Translations under genes and position numbers: made by a program
The notes under the pieces: model-generated
What the model was told of the DNA's origin: nothing
The model's database searches: none
What the model saw: the letters and a program-made list of their open reading frames with translations, nothing else
Shown here: one piece after another, positions 1-6,775 of the stretch
Numbering within the stretch: the stretch's first letter is position 1
Layout of the letters: each line of letters starts with the position of its first letter
DNA from: Paenibacillus mesophilus
GTDB taxonomy: Bacteria > Bacillota > Bacilli > Paenibacillales > NBRC-103111
Assembly (NCBI RefSeq): GCF_005938385.1
Contig: NZ_VCRA01000009.1
Location: 1-64,000, forward strand
Reading direction: 5' to 3'
DNA: 64,000 nt

Positions 1-1
1 G

Positions 2-358
2 CAAGCGGCTGCAGCCCGCCCGGGAGGCGGGCCCGTGCCCGCGGAGCGGCCTGCGGCGGCGGAGCCGCGTCAGCGCGAGCCGCAAGCAGCGACGACGCGG
101 CCGGAGCCCGCGCGCGGCGCAGCCGGCCGGGCGCAGCGGCTGTTCGTCAAGATCGCGGCCGACCGCGAGCAGACGCAGCGGCTCGGCCGCCTGCAGGCGC
201 TGCTGCAGCAGCATGCGGGGCCGATGCCGGTCGTGCTGTTCTACGAGCGGGAGCAGCGGGTGCTCGGGCTGAGCGACGCGTACAACGTGAAGCCGTCTCC
301 CGACCTGATCCGGGAAATCGGCGAGATTATGGGACCCGACTCCGCCAGAGTGAAGTAA
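2..358 (+). CDS. dnaE: DNA polymerase III subunit alpha, C-terminal end (partial)
   Basis: The reading frame is open from the first bases and stops at 358, so this is the 3' end of a gene that begins outside the window. About 45 residues rich in Ala, Pro, Arg and Gly are followed by a conserved-looking tail (FVKIAADREQTQRLGRLQAL, then VVLFYEREQRVLGL and LSDAYNVKPSPDLI). It resembles the small C-terminal domain of bacterial DnaE, the replicative polymerase catalytic subunit. The identification also rests on synteny, because dnaE lies upstream of accDA-pyk in Bacillales. No polymerase active-site residues lie in this fragment. The low-complexity linker is probably lineage-specific. The assignment is good but depends on context. 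Confidence 0.75.
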   Translation, partial: QAAAARPGGGPVPAERPAAAEPRQREPQAATTRPEPARGAAGRAQRLFVKIAADREQTQRLGRLQALLQQHAGPMPVVLFYEREQRVLGLSDAYNVKPSPDLIREIGEIMGPDSARVK

Positions 359-453
359 CGGCAGGGCGGATAAGCCGGGTCGGCACAGGGGACGCACGAA
401 CAGGCCTCCTCCCGGCCGAACGTTCAAGTCCCTCCAGTTTCGAGCGGGAAGGG

Positions 454-648
454 GATAACAGTCTTTCGCACCTCCTATTTCGCTGGAAACCGGCATGTTT
501 TACTGAATAAGAGATGTTTGGAACCTTTATTTCCGGCGAAATGGCCTATATTCGGGTCGCGGGCCGATAATAAGAGTCCCGATCATCTCTTATTTGTATC
601 TCCTCCATAACTCCGCACCGAATAAGAGGCGCAAAAGACTGCTATTCG
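454..648. repeat. Foldback (nested imperfect palindrome) element, about 195 bp
   Basis: The arm at 454-482 matches the reverse complement of 619-648 at about 22 of 26 positions. Most differences are A/G or C/T, so the RNA would still pair through G-U. Inside, AATAAGAGATG at 506-516 is perfectly inverted at 584-594 (CATCTCTTATT). The octamer AATAAGAG also occurs at 570-577 and 621-628. The structure suggests a miniature foldback element or a large hairpin in the dnaE-pgpA gap. No transposase is present. Confidence 0.6.
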
Positions 649-742
649 CCCGCGAGGCGGGACTTTCCTTTTCAAGATAAAGGACTTGGACAAGCATCGG
701 AGCTAGAGCTCCACTTTATAGGGATATTTACGAACATTCCAT

Positions 743-895
743 GGCGTGTGTGCATACATTTAGTAAAACCCGGACGGGATACGGCTCGTATTCACCCGGG
801 CTAACGCCGGCACACTTAGGAGCTTTAATGGAATTACCGCCCTGACTGACGACCGGGGCTTTGTGGCGGCAAGCACCAGTCATCAATGATCAGGT
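743..895 (+). promoter_or_regulatory. Structured leader upstream of pgpA (candidate cis-regulatory RNA)
   Basis: Several helices can be read directly. GTGTGC 748-753 pairs with GCACAC 810-815 and encloses a hairpin made of CCCGG 769-773/CCGGG 796-800 and ATACG 779-783/CGTAT 787-791. Downstream, TGACTG 843-848 pairs with CAGTCA 877-882, and CCGCC 837-841 can pair with GGCGG 865-869 in that hairpin's loop, which is the topology of an H-type pseudoknot. A five-codon reading frame with its own Shine-Dalgarno sits between the two domains. I do not recognise a known riboswitch class. The structure was read by eye, without an energy calculation. Confidence 0.45.
828..845 (+). CDS. Possible five-codon leader peptide (MELPP)
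   Basis: AGGAG at 818-822 lies five bases before ATG at 828, followed by codons for Met-Glu-Leu-Pro-Pro and a TGA stop. The two proline codons and the stop overlap the sequences that would form the downstream pseudoknot and stem (837-848). Consecutive prolines slow bacterial ribosomes, so translation of this frame could alter the leader fold ahead of pgpA. This is inference. A frame this short can arise by chance, and only the Shine-Dalgarno and its placement support it. Confidence 0.3.
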   Translation: MELPP

Positions 896-943
896 AAGTT
901 ATTCCGTTAAAGTTCCTTAAACGTCATCCAGGAGGGATGTCCG

Positions 944-1468
944 ATGTCGAAACAATTGGCTTTGCAAATGCTCGCTCGGCGAGGCGTCACGTTGAATCAG
1001 GTCGCGGAAATCGTATATAGGCTGCAGCTGCCTTACAATGATCGGTTGACGATAGAAGAATGCGAGGACAGCGTGATGGCCGTCCTCGGCAAGAGGGAAG
1101 TCCAGTTCACGCTCTATACCGGGATAGCGCTCGACGAGCTCGCGGAGAAAGGGCTGCTGCCCCAGCCGCTGCAGGCGATTATGGAGCGGGACGAGTCGCT
1201 GTACGGCGTGGACGAGACGCTGGCGCTCGGCATCGTGCATGTGTACGGAATGATCGGGCTGACCAGCTTCGGCTACTTGGACAAGGAGAAAACGGGCATC
1301 ATCCGTTCGCTCAATAACCATTCCTCGCAAATCCACGTCTTTCTGGACGACCTGGTGGCTGGACTCGCCGCCGCGGCTTCGGCCCGAATCGCCCACCAGA
1401 ACAAAAACGCTACGGATTACGGGGCTTTCGAGGAAAATGACGAAAAGAACGAGGCGGCGTCGCCATGA
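944..1468 (+). CDS. pgpA: Phosphatidylglycerophosphatase A family protein (YutG-like)
   Basis: The 174-residue protein resembles the YutG/PgpA group, which removes phosphate from phosphatidylglycerophosphate to make phosphatidylglycerol at the membrane. Typical features are the helical N-terminus (LALQMLARRGVTLNQVAEIV), the segment GVDETLALGIVHVYGMIGLT and the region around GYLDKEKTGIIRSLNN. No signal peptide is apparent. AGGAGGG is well placed before the ATG. The last 25 residues are charged and probably disordered. It lies 100 bases behind a structured leader. The family assignment is good. The catalytic role in this Gram-positive branch is inferred from the family name. Confidence 0.75.
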   Translation: MSKQLALQMLARRGVTLNQVAEIVYRLQLPYNDRLTIEECEDSVMAVLGKREVQFTLYTGIALDELAEKGLLPQPLQAIMERDESLYGVDETLALGIVHVYGMIGLTSFGYLDKEKTGIIRSLNNHSSQIHVFLDDLVAGLAAAASARIAHQNKNATDYGAFEENDEKNEAASP

Positions 1469-1566
1469 TTCGACACTAGCTTCCTTGCGGGTAAAAGACG
1501 GAATATGGTATCATAAATCCATTGTACAAGAGAGGTGTTTCGGTAGTCAGGGAGGTTTTTTGTATC

Positions 1567-1755
1567 ATGTGGACGGTTATATATATTGCTCCGACCGCGA
1601 AAATCGCTGAGCGCATCAAGCAAAAACTTACGGATGAAGGTTTTTTGGTACAAGTACGCCCTGTCAGTCTATCGAAGCATCAATTCGAAATTCTCGTTCC
1701 CGAGGGCGAGCTGGAAGAAGTTCAGGAAGTGTTGAACGCCATATTGCACGGATGA
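1567..1755 (+). CDS. Small conserved protein of unknown function, 62 aa
   Basis: The product begins MWTVIYIAPTAKIAERIKQK and has the alternating strand-helix-strand-helix pattern of small ferredoxin-like (DUF2007-type) proteins. There is no signal peptide or membrane segment. The ATG at 1567 was preferred over an upstream in-frame GTG at 1537 because AGGGAGG lies 12 bases before it and because the sequence from MWTV onward looks like the folded protein. It sits between pgpA and accDA on the same strand. It may sense or regulate lipid synthesis by position, but nothing in the sequence shows a function. Confidence 0.7.
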   Translation: MWTVIYIAPTAKIAERIKQKLTDEGFLVQVRPVSLSKHQFEILVPEGELEEVQEVLNAILHG

Positions 1756-1809
1756 CGCTTCGCAGGCGGAGGCTGCTGTCGGATAAGGGCAGGCTGCTCC
1801 TGCGAAGCG
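1756..1809. repeat. 11-bp inverted repeat; rest of the 1756-2100 gap shows little
   Basis: CGCTTCGCAGG (1756-1766) is perfectly inverted at 1799-1809 with a 32-base loop. It starts just after the stop of the 62-aa gene and may act as a transcription end or leader hairpin, but no T-run follows. The remaining bases to accD (1810-2100) contain only a possible -35 box TTGACA at 2016-2021 without a convincing -10. No FapR-type TTAGTACC operator was seen. Confidence 0.5.
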
Positions 1810-2100
1810 ATCCGGTGCGTAGTTTCCCGGTAGGAAATACGGGGACTCCCGATAGGCTGCGGTTATGGAAAGAGACGGCTTTCGGTTATGGGTTTGGGAT
1901 TGAATCGGGTTCCGGAGCAATTAGGATTGTACTCAGGATCATCGGGGGTTCCGCCCGGATCTTCAGCATCCGGTCGAAAGCGGAGAAGCTTCGCATGCGG
2001 CCGCTGATGTCCGTGTTGACACCACGGAATAACTGTAAATTCCATGAATTTGCAAGGTAGGTCCGCGTACGGATGACAACGGTTGTGGAGAGGTGTAGAC

Positions 2101-2979
2101 GTGGCAATAAAAGACTTTTTTCAAAAAAAACGGAAGTATGCTACCATCCCGTCGGAACAAACGAAGCGTGAAATACCGGAAGGCATCATGAGCAAATGCC
2201 CCAAGTGCGGCACGATTCAATATAGCAAAGAGCTCGGCAAAAATTTGAAAGTATGCACGTCGTGCGGATTCCACAATAGATTGAACGCGCTCGAGCGGGT
2301 AGAGTTTACGCTCGACGAAGGGCGCATTTTCGAATATGACCAAGATATGATTTCCGAGGACCCGTTGCAGTTCCCCGACTACGTCAACAAATTGACCAAG
2401 GCGATGGAATCGACGGGCCTTCGTGATGCTGTGGTCACCGGCGAAGGGACGATCGGCGGTTTTCCGGTCGTGATCGCGGCCATGTCTTTCGACTTTTTCG
2501 CAGGGACTCTCGGTTCCGTTGTCGGAGAGAAAATTACGCGCGCAATCGAGACGGCGACCCAGAAGCGGTACCCGCTCGTCATCTTCTCGACGTCGGGCGG
2601 AGCGCGTACGCAGGAGAGCATCCTCAGCTTGATGCAAATGGCCAAAACAAGCGCCGCGCTGGCCAAGTTCAGCGACAACGGCGGGTTGTACGTTTCGGTT
2701 ATTACCGAGCCGACCTATGGTGGAGTATCGGCAAGCTTCGCGATGCTGGGCGACATCATTCTTGCCGAGCCCGGAGCGCGGTTCGGCTTCGCCGGTCCGA
2801 TCGTCATCGAGGAGACGATCCGCCAGAAGCTGCCGGAAGGATTCCAGACGGCCGAGTCCAATATGAAGCACGGACAGCTGGATAAAGTCGTGCACCGCAA
2901 AGAGATTCGCTCCACGCTTACGAAGCTGCTGGAGCTGCATACCGTTAGATCGACGAAGGAGGCAAGCGCGAATGGCTAA
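2101..2979 (+). CDS. accD: Acetyl-CoA carboxylase carboxyltransferase subunit beta
   Basis: AccD and AccA together form the carboxyltransferase that moves the carboxyl group from biotin to acetyl-CoA, giving malonyl-CoA for fatty acid synthesis in the cytoplasm. The four-cysteine zinc ribbon that marks bacterial AccD is visible (Cys33, Cys36, Cys52, Cys55 in CPKC...CTSC). It is followed by a crotonase-like fold with [11 protein letters not shown] and [20 protein letters not shown]. The start is GTG at 2101, behind GGAGAGGTG. An in-frame upstream GTG at 2083 lacks a ribosome site. The length (292 aa) is normal. The last eight bases overlap accA, consistent with translational coupling. Confidence 0.95.
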   Translation: MAIKDFFQKKRKYATIPSEQTKREIPEGIMSKCPKCGTIQYSKELGKNLKVCTSCGFHNRLNALERVEFTLDEGRIFEYDQDMISEDPLQFPDYVNKLTKAMESTGLRDAVVTGEGTIGGFPVVIAAMSFDFFAGTLGSVVGEKITRAIETATQKRYPLVIFSTSGGARTQESILSLMQMAKTSAALAKFSDNGGLYVSVITEPTYGGVSASFAMLGDIILAEPGARFGFAGPIVIEETIRQKLPEGFQTAESNMKHGQLDKVVHRKEIRSTLTKLLELHTVRSTKEASANG

Positions 2980-3949
2980 CGAACTGCCTTTTGAGCGTCC
3001 GCTGGCGGAATTGAAGAGCAAAATCGAGGAACTGCGCAAGTTCGGCGCGGAGAAGCATATCGACTTCACCGACGAAATCGCCAAGCTGGAGGACCGGTAC
3101 GCGGTGCTCGAGGAAGAGCTGTACAACAGCTTGACCGCCGGGCAGAAAATGCAGATCGCGAGACACCCGTCGCGTCCGACGACGCAGGACTTTATCAATA
3201 GCATTTGCACCGATTTTATGGAGCTTCACGGCGACCGCATGTACGGGGACGATCTGGCGATCGTCGGCGGGATCGCGAAGTTTAACGGTGTTCCCGTTAC
3301 CGTCGTAGGCCACCAGAAAGGGAAAGACACGAAAGACAACATCGCCCGCAATTTCGGCAGCCCGCACCCGGAAGGATACCGCAAGGCGCTTCGACTCATG
3401 CAGCAGGCGGACAAGTTCGGACGTCCGATCATCACCTTTCTGGATACGAAAGGCGCGTTCCCCGGGGCGCCTGCGGAAGAGAGAGGCGTCAGCGAGTCGA
3501 TCGCCCGCAATTTGTTCGCGATGTCCCGCTTCCGCGTGCCGATCGTCGTAGTCGTCATCGGCGAAGGCGGCAGCGGCGGCGCTTTGGCTCTCGGAGTAGG
3601 CAACCGCGTGCTCATGCTGGAGCATGCGATCTATTCCGCGCTTTCCCCTGAAGGGGCCGCCTCGATCGTGTACAAGAGCGCGTCCAAAGCCGCCGAGCTG
3701 GCCGAAGTTATGAAAATAACCGCTCAAGATTTGATACGGCTCGATGCGATCGACGAGATCGTGCCGGAGCCGCGCGGGGGAGCCCACCGCAATCCGGAGC
3801 AGCAGGGCGAGGCGGTGCGTTCCGCCGTATGGAAGCACCTGCAGGAGCTTCTGCGGATGAGCGGCGACGAACTGGTAGCCGACCGTTATGAGAAATTCCG
3901 CAAGATCGGGAAATTTACCCATATGCACGATGCGGTTGAGCTCGTCTGA
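2972..3949 (+). CDS. accA: Acetyl-CoA carboxylase carboxyltransferase subunit alpha
   Basis: Partner of AccD in the alpha2-beta2 carboxyltransferase. The 325-residue protein has a helical N-terminus, [20 protein letters not shown], the motif [16 protein letters not shown] near the oxyanion region, and the segment [17 protein letters not shown] typical of AccA. AAGGAGG precedes the ATG, which lies inside the end of accD. A 54-base gap leads to pyk. In most Bacillales pfkA sits between accA and pyk, but no trace of it is seen here. Confidence 0.95.
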   Translation: MANELPFERPLAELKSKIEELRKFGAEKHIDFTDEIAKLEDRYAVLEEELYNSLTAGQKMQIARHPSRPTTQDFINSICTDFMELHGDRMYGDDLAIVGGIAKFNGVPVTVVGHQKGKDTKDNIARNFGSPHPEGYRKALRLMQQADKFGRPIITFLDTKGAFPGAPAEERGVSESIARNLFAMSRFRVPIVVVVIGEGGSGGALALGVGNRVLMLEHAIYSALSPEGAASIVYKSASKAAELAEVMKITAQDLIRLDAIDEIVPEPRGGAHRNPEQQGEAVRSAVWKHLQELLRMSGDELVADRYEKFRKIGKFTHMHDAVELV

Positions 3950-4003
3950 CGAACAGCCAGCCGGCTTCCCGCCGAACCGTAACCTAGGAGGAACTACTTT
4001 ATC

Positions 4004-5758
4004 ATGCGCAAAACAAAAATCGTATGCACCATCGGACCTTCCAGCGAATCGCTGCCCGCGCTGAAGCAGTTGATTTCGGCGGGGATGAACGTCGCCCGGC
4101 TCAACTTCTCCCACGGCGATTTCGAGGAGCACGGCAACCGGATCCGCAACATTCGTCAAGCTTGCCAGGAATTGGACAAGACGGTCGCCATTCTGCTCGA
4201 CACGAAAGGTCCCGAAATCCGCACCGGCAAGCTGAAGGAAGATTCGTACGAGCTCGTGCAGGACGAGACGATCGTCCTGACGACCGAGGAATTGATCGGC
4301 GACAATAAGCGCGTATCCGTTACTTACAAAGATTTGCCGCGCGACGTGCACGTCGGTTCGACCATTTTGATCGACGACGGTCTGATCGGCCTGACGGTTA
4401 CCGATATCCGCGGCAGCGACATCGAATGCCGGATCGTCAACGGCGGCACGATCAAAGGCAAGAAGGGCGTCAATGTCCCGGGCGTGCGCATCTCGCTTCC
4501 GGGCATTACCGAGAAGGACGCGAACGACATCATTTTCGGCATCCAGCAAGGCGTCGATTTCATCGCTGCCTCGTTCGTGCGCAAAGCTTCGGACGTACTC
4601 GAAATCCGCCAGCTGCTCGAAGAGCACAACGCGTCCCACATTCAAATCATTTCGAAGATCGAGAACCAGGAAGGCGTGCAAAACCTGGATGAAATTTTGG
4701 AAGTGTCGGACGGGCTGATGGTTGCCCGCGGCGACCTCGGCGTCGAGATTCCGGCGGAAGAAGTGCCGCTCGTCCAGAAGCGGATGATCAAGAAATGCAA
4801 CCATGTCGGCAAACCGGTCATCACCGCGACGCAAATGCTCGATTCGATGCAGCGCAACCCGCGCCCGACCCGGGCGGAAGCAAGCGACGTAGCGAACGCG
4901 ATCTTTGACGGTACGGACGCGATTATGCTGTCCGGAGAAACCGCTGCCGGCAAATATCCGGTCGAATCCGTACAGACCATGTCCCGTATCGCCCTCCGTG
5001 CGGAGTCGGCGATCGAATACCGTGAAATTTTCATCCGCCAAAGCACGGCGCAGCAGACGACGATCACCGAGGCGATCAGCCAATCGGTGGCGAATTCGGC
5101 GCTCGACCTCGATGCGAAAGCGATTATCACCCCTACGGAGAGCGGCTATACGGCGCGTATGGTGTCCAAGTACCGCCCGAAATCGCCGGTTATCGCCGTG
5201 ACGCGGAACGAGCAGGTGATGCGCCGCCTATGCTTGGTCTGGGGCGTTGTGCCGATCAAGGGCGAAGAGGCGCGCAATACCGACGAAATGTTCCAGCTTG
5301 CGGTAGACGATTCGATCAAGGCGGGTCATATCCGGCTCGGGGATCTTGTCATTATAACCGCAGGCGTTCCGGTCGGCCGCTCCGGCACGACGAATCTGAT
5401 GAAGGTGCACCATGTGGGCGAGATGATCGCCAAAGGACAAGGCATCGGCAGCCAGCCGGCCACCGGCAAAGTCGTCGTCGCCCGCACCGCCCAGGAAGCG
5501 CTGGATAAAACCGTACCGGGTTCGATCCTCGTCACCGTGGCGACAGACAAAGACTACATCCCCGCATTCCAGAAGGCGGCTGCAGTCATTACGGAAACCG
5601 GAGGCATCACGTCGCACGCGGCCGTAGTCGGACTCAGCCTTGGCGTTCCGGTTATCGTCGGAGTGGACAACGCCACGTCGATTATGAAGGATGGAATGGA
5701 AGTATCCGTATACGCCGAAGTGGGCGTCATCTATACAGGGCAGGCGAAAGTACTGTAA
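4004..5758 (+). CDS. pyk: Pyruvate kinase with C-terminal PEP-utilizer domain
   Basis: Catalyses the last step of glycolysis, phosphoenolpyruvate plus ADP to pyruvate plus ATP. The N-terminus [15 protein letters not shown], the active-site region [19 protein letters not shown] (about residues 239-257) and [12 protein letters not shown] are diagnostic. At 584 residues it is about 110 longer than the E. coli type. The extra C-terminal domain carries TSHAA near residues 536-540, as in Bacillus and Geobacillus enzymes with a PEP-utilizer-like domain whose catalytic role is unclear. AGGAGG lies well placed before the ATG. It probably shares a transcript with accDA. An inverted-repeat element and a hairpin follow. 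Confidence 0.96.
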   Translation: MRKTKIVCTIGPSSESLPALKQLISAGMNVARLNFSHGDFEEHGNRIRNIRQACQELDKTVAILLDTKGPEIRTGKLKEDSYELVQDETIVLTTEELIGDNKRVSVTYKDLPRDVHVGSTILIDDGLIGLTVTDIRGSDIECRIVNGGTIKGKKGVNVPGVRISLPGITEKDANDIIFGIQQGVDFIAASFVRKASDVLEIRQLLEEHNASHIQIISKIENQEGVQNLDEILEVSDGLMVARGDLGVEIPAEEVPLVQKRMIKKCNHVGKPVITATQMLDSMQRNPRPTRAEASDVANAIFDGTDAIMLSGETAAGKYPVESVQTMSRIALRAESAIEYREIFIRQSTAQQTTITEAISQSVANSALDLDAKAIITPTESGYTARMVSKYRPKSPVIAVTRNEQVMRRLCLVWGVVPIKGEEARNTDEMFQLAVDDSIKAGHIRLGDLVIITAGVPVGRSGTTNLMKVHHVGEMIAKGQGIGSQPATGKVVVARTAQEALDKTVPGSILVTVATDKDYIPAFQKAAAVITETGGITSHAAVVGLSLGVPVIVGVDNATSIMKDGMEVSVYAEVGVIYTGQAKVL

Positions 5759-5772
5759 GCTTGCCCATACTA

Positions 5773-5828
5773 CCCCACAAAGTGAAGTATTTGCTCCGAT
5801 GCATATACAGGTACTTTGCGGGGACCCC
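5773..5828 (+). repeat. Dispersed CCCC-AAAGTG / ACTTT-GGGG element, copy A
   Basis: The 5' arm CCCCACAAAGTG pairs with TACTTTGCGGGG near the 3' end, and the GGGG is followed at once by ACCCC. The GGGG can therefore pair with either C-run. In this copy the stem reads CAAAGT/ACTTTG where other copies have AAAAGT/ACTTTC, so the pair has changed on both sides. It lies 14 bases after pyk. Other copies are at 16031, 22214, 37026 and 37091. Confidence 0.6.
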
Positions 5829-5853
5829 GAGACATATACATGCAAACGAACGA

Positions 5854-5884
5854 AAGGCTCGGACCTGCAATCGGTCCGGGCCTT
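5854..5884 (+). terminator. Hairpin after pyk, terminator-like
   Basis: AAGGCTCGGACC (5854-5865) pairs with GGTCCGGGCCTT (5873-5884) with one G-T, around a seven-base loop. The following TTCTGTAT is only weakly T-rich, so termination may be partial. It also lies 31 bases before the next start codon. Confidence 0.55.
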
Positions 5885-5914
5885 CTGTATACATACAAGC
5901 AATGGAGGGCGCGA

Positions 5915-6775
5915 ATGAAAACATTGTACGTATCCGATCTGGACGGCACGTTATTGAACGCCGATCAGAAGCTTTCGGAACAAACGATCGAGACGGTTAA
6001 CGCCTGGATAGCGGAAGGGGGGAGCTTCTCCGTCGCTACGGCTCGCTCCTGGGATTCCGCGGGACATTTGCTGGAGCGGCTTGAGCTTAAGCTTCCGGTC
6101 GTGCTGATGAACGGCGTGTTTGTATATGACCCGGTACAGAAATCGTATATCGTCTCCAATCTGCTCGACCGGGATACCGCATTCGAAATTATCGAGCAGG
6201 AGGAGCGGCTCGGCTTGCGGCCGTTCGTGTATACGGTCAACAGGGGGAACGAATTCAAAATTTATTATAAAGGCATGTTCAACCCGAGCGAGATCAACTA
6301 TGTGACCGACCGGTTAAAAAACGGAGACGAACGGTTCCGGCTCGTGGACAAGTTCGACATCCCTCAGGACGAGCAAATTATGGAAGTGAACGCGATCGGG
6401 ACGGAAAAGGAGCTGGAAGTCGCATTCCGGTTTTTCCACGGCCGTGACGGGATGCAGTGCCACTTCGGGCCGGACATTTATTCGCCGGGTTATCACTGGC
6501 TGGAGATCAACCACCCCCGGGCGAACAAGCGGGACGGCGTCGCCCAATTGAAGCGGCTGCTCCAGGCCGAACGGATTGTCTGCTTCGGGGACAATTTGAA
6601 CGATCTGCCGATGTTCGAAATCGCAGACGAGAAATATGCGATGGGCAACGCGCACCCGCTCTTGAAGGAAAAGGCTACAGGCGTGCTCGCGACGAACGCG
6701 GATAACGGCGTAGCCCGTTATTTGCGGACGATTATTCCTCCAGCGCGACTCGGTACGAGTTCCGGTACTGCATAG
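5915..6775 (+). CDS. Cof-type HAD-superfamily hydrolase
   Basis: A haloacid-dehalogenase-fold phosphatase of the Cof/IIB type, which usually dephosphorylates sugar phosphates, pyridoxal phosphate or other small metabolites in the cytosol. The nucleophile motif VSDLDGTLL places Asp8 and Asp10 at the N-terminus, and the metal-binding motif GDNLNDLPMFEIA lies near residue 225, with a cap domain between. The ATG at 5915 follows GGAGGG. A longer in-frame version would add residues unlike the family before the conserved Asp motif. The last 44 bases overlap the 3' end of the convergent AraC gene. The substrate cannot be told. Confidence 0.88.
   Translation: MKTLYVSDLDGTLLNADQKLSEQTIETVNAWIAEGGSFSVATARSWDSAGHLLERLELKLPVVLMNGVFVYDPVQKSYIVSNLLDRDTAFEIIEQEERLGLRPFVYTVNRGNEFKIYYKGMFNPSEINYVTDRLKNGDERFRLVDKFDIPQDEQIMEVNAIGTEKELEVAFRFFHGRDGMQCHFGPDIYSPGYHWLEINHPRANKRDGVAQLKRLLQAERIVCFGDNLNDLPMFEIADEKYAMGNAHPLLKEKATGVLATNADNGVARYLRTIIPPARLGTSSGTA

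Noticed and set aside
366..384. GGATAAGCCGGGT resembling part of the RNase P RNA signature
   Set aside because: Only a short match. The neighbouring sequence lacks the rest of rnpB on either strand.
1752..2060. Open frame of 102 codons between the 62-aa gene and accD
   Set aside because: No ribosome site, low-complexity Arg/Leu content, and an inverted repeat at its start. It overlaps the probable accD control region.
1963..3210. Minus-strand frame of 415 codons across the accD promoter and gene
   Set aside because: Covers a well-supported gene on the other strand, and its composition is low-quality with long Ser runs. No start signal.
2945..5083. Minus-strand open frame of 712 codons opposite accA and pyk
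   Set aside because: It lies wholly antisense to two certain genes, has no ribosome site and resembles no family. Long antisense frames are common in GC-rich coding DNA with biased third positions.
5816..5914. N-terminal extension of the HAD hydrolase
   Set aside because: The extra residues include the terminator-like hairpin and lack a ribosome site, whereas the ATG at 5915 has GGAGGG and begins at the usual family position.
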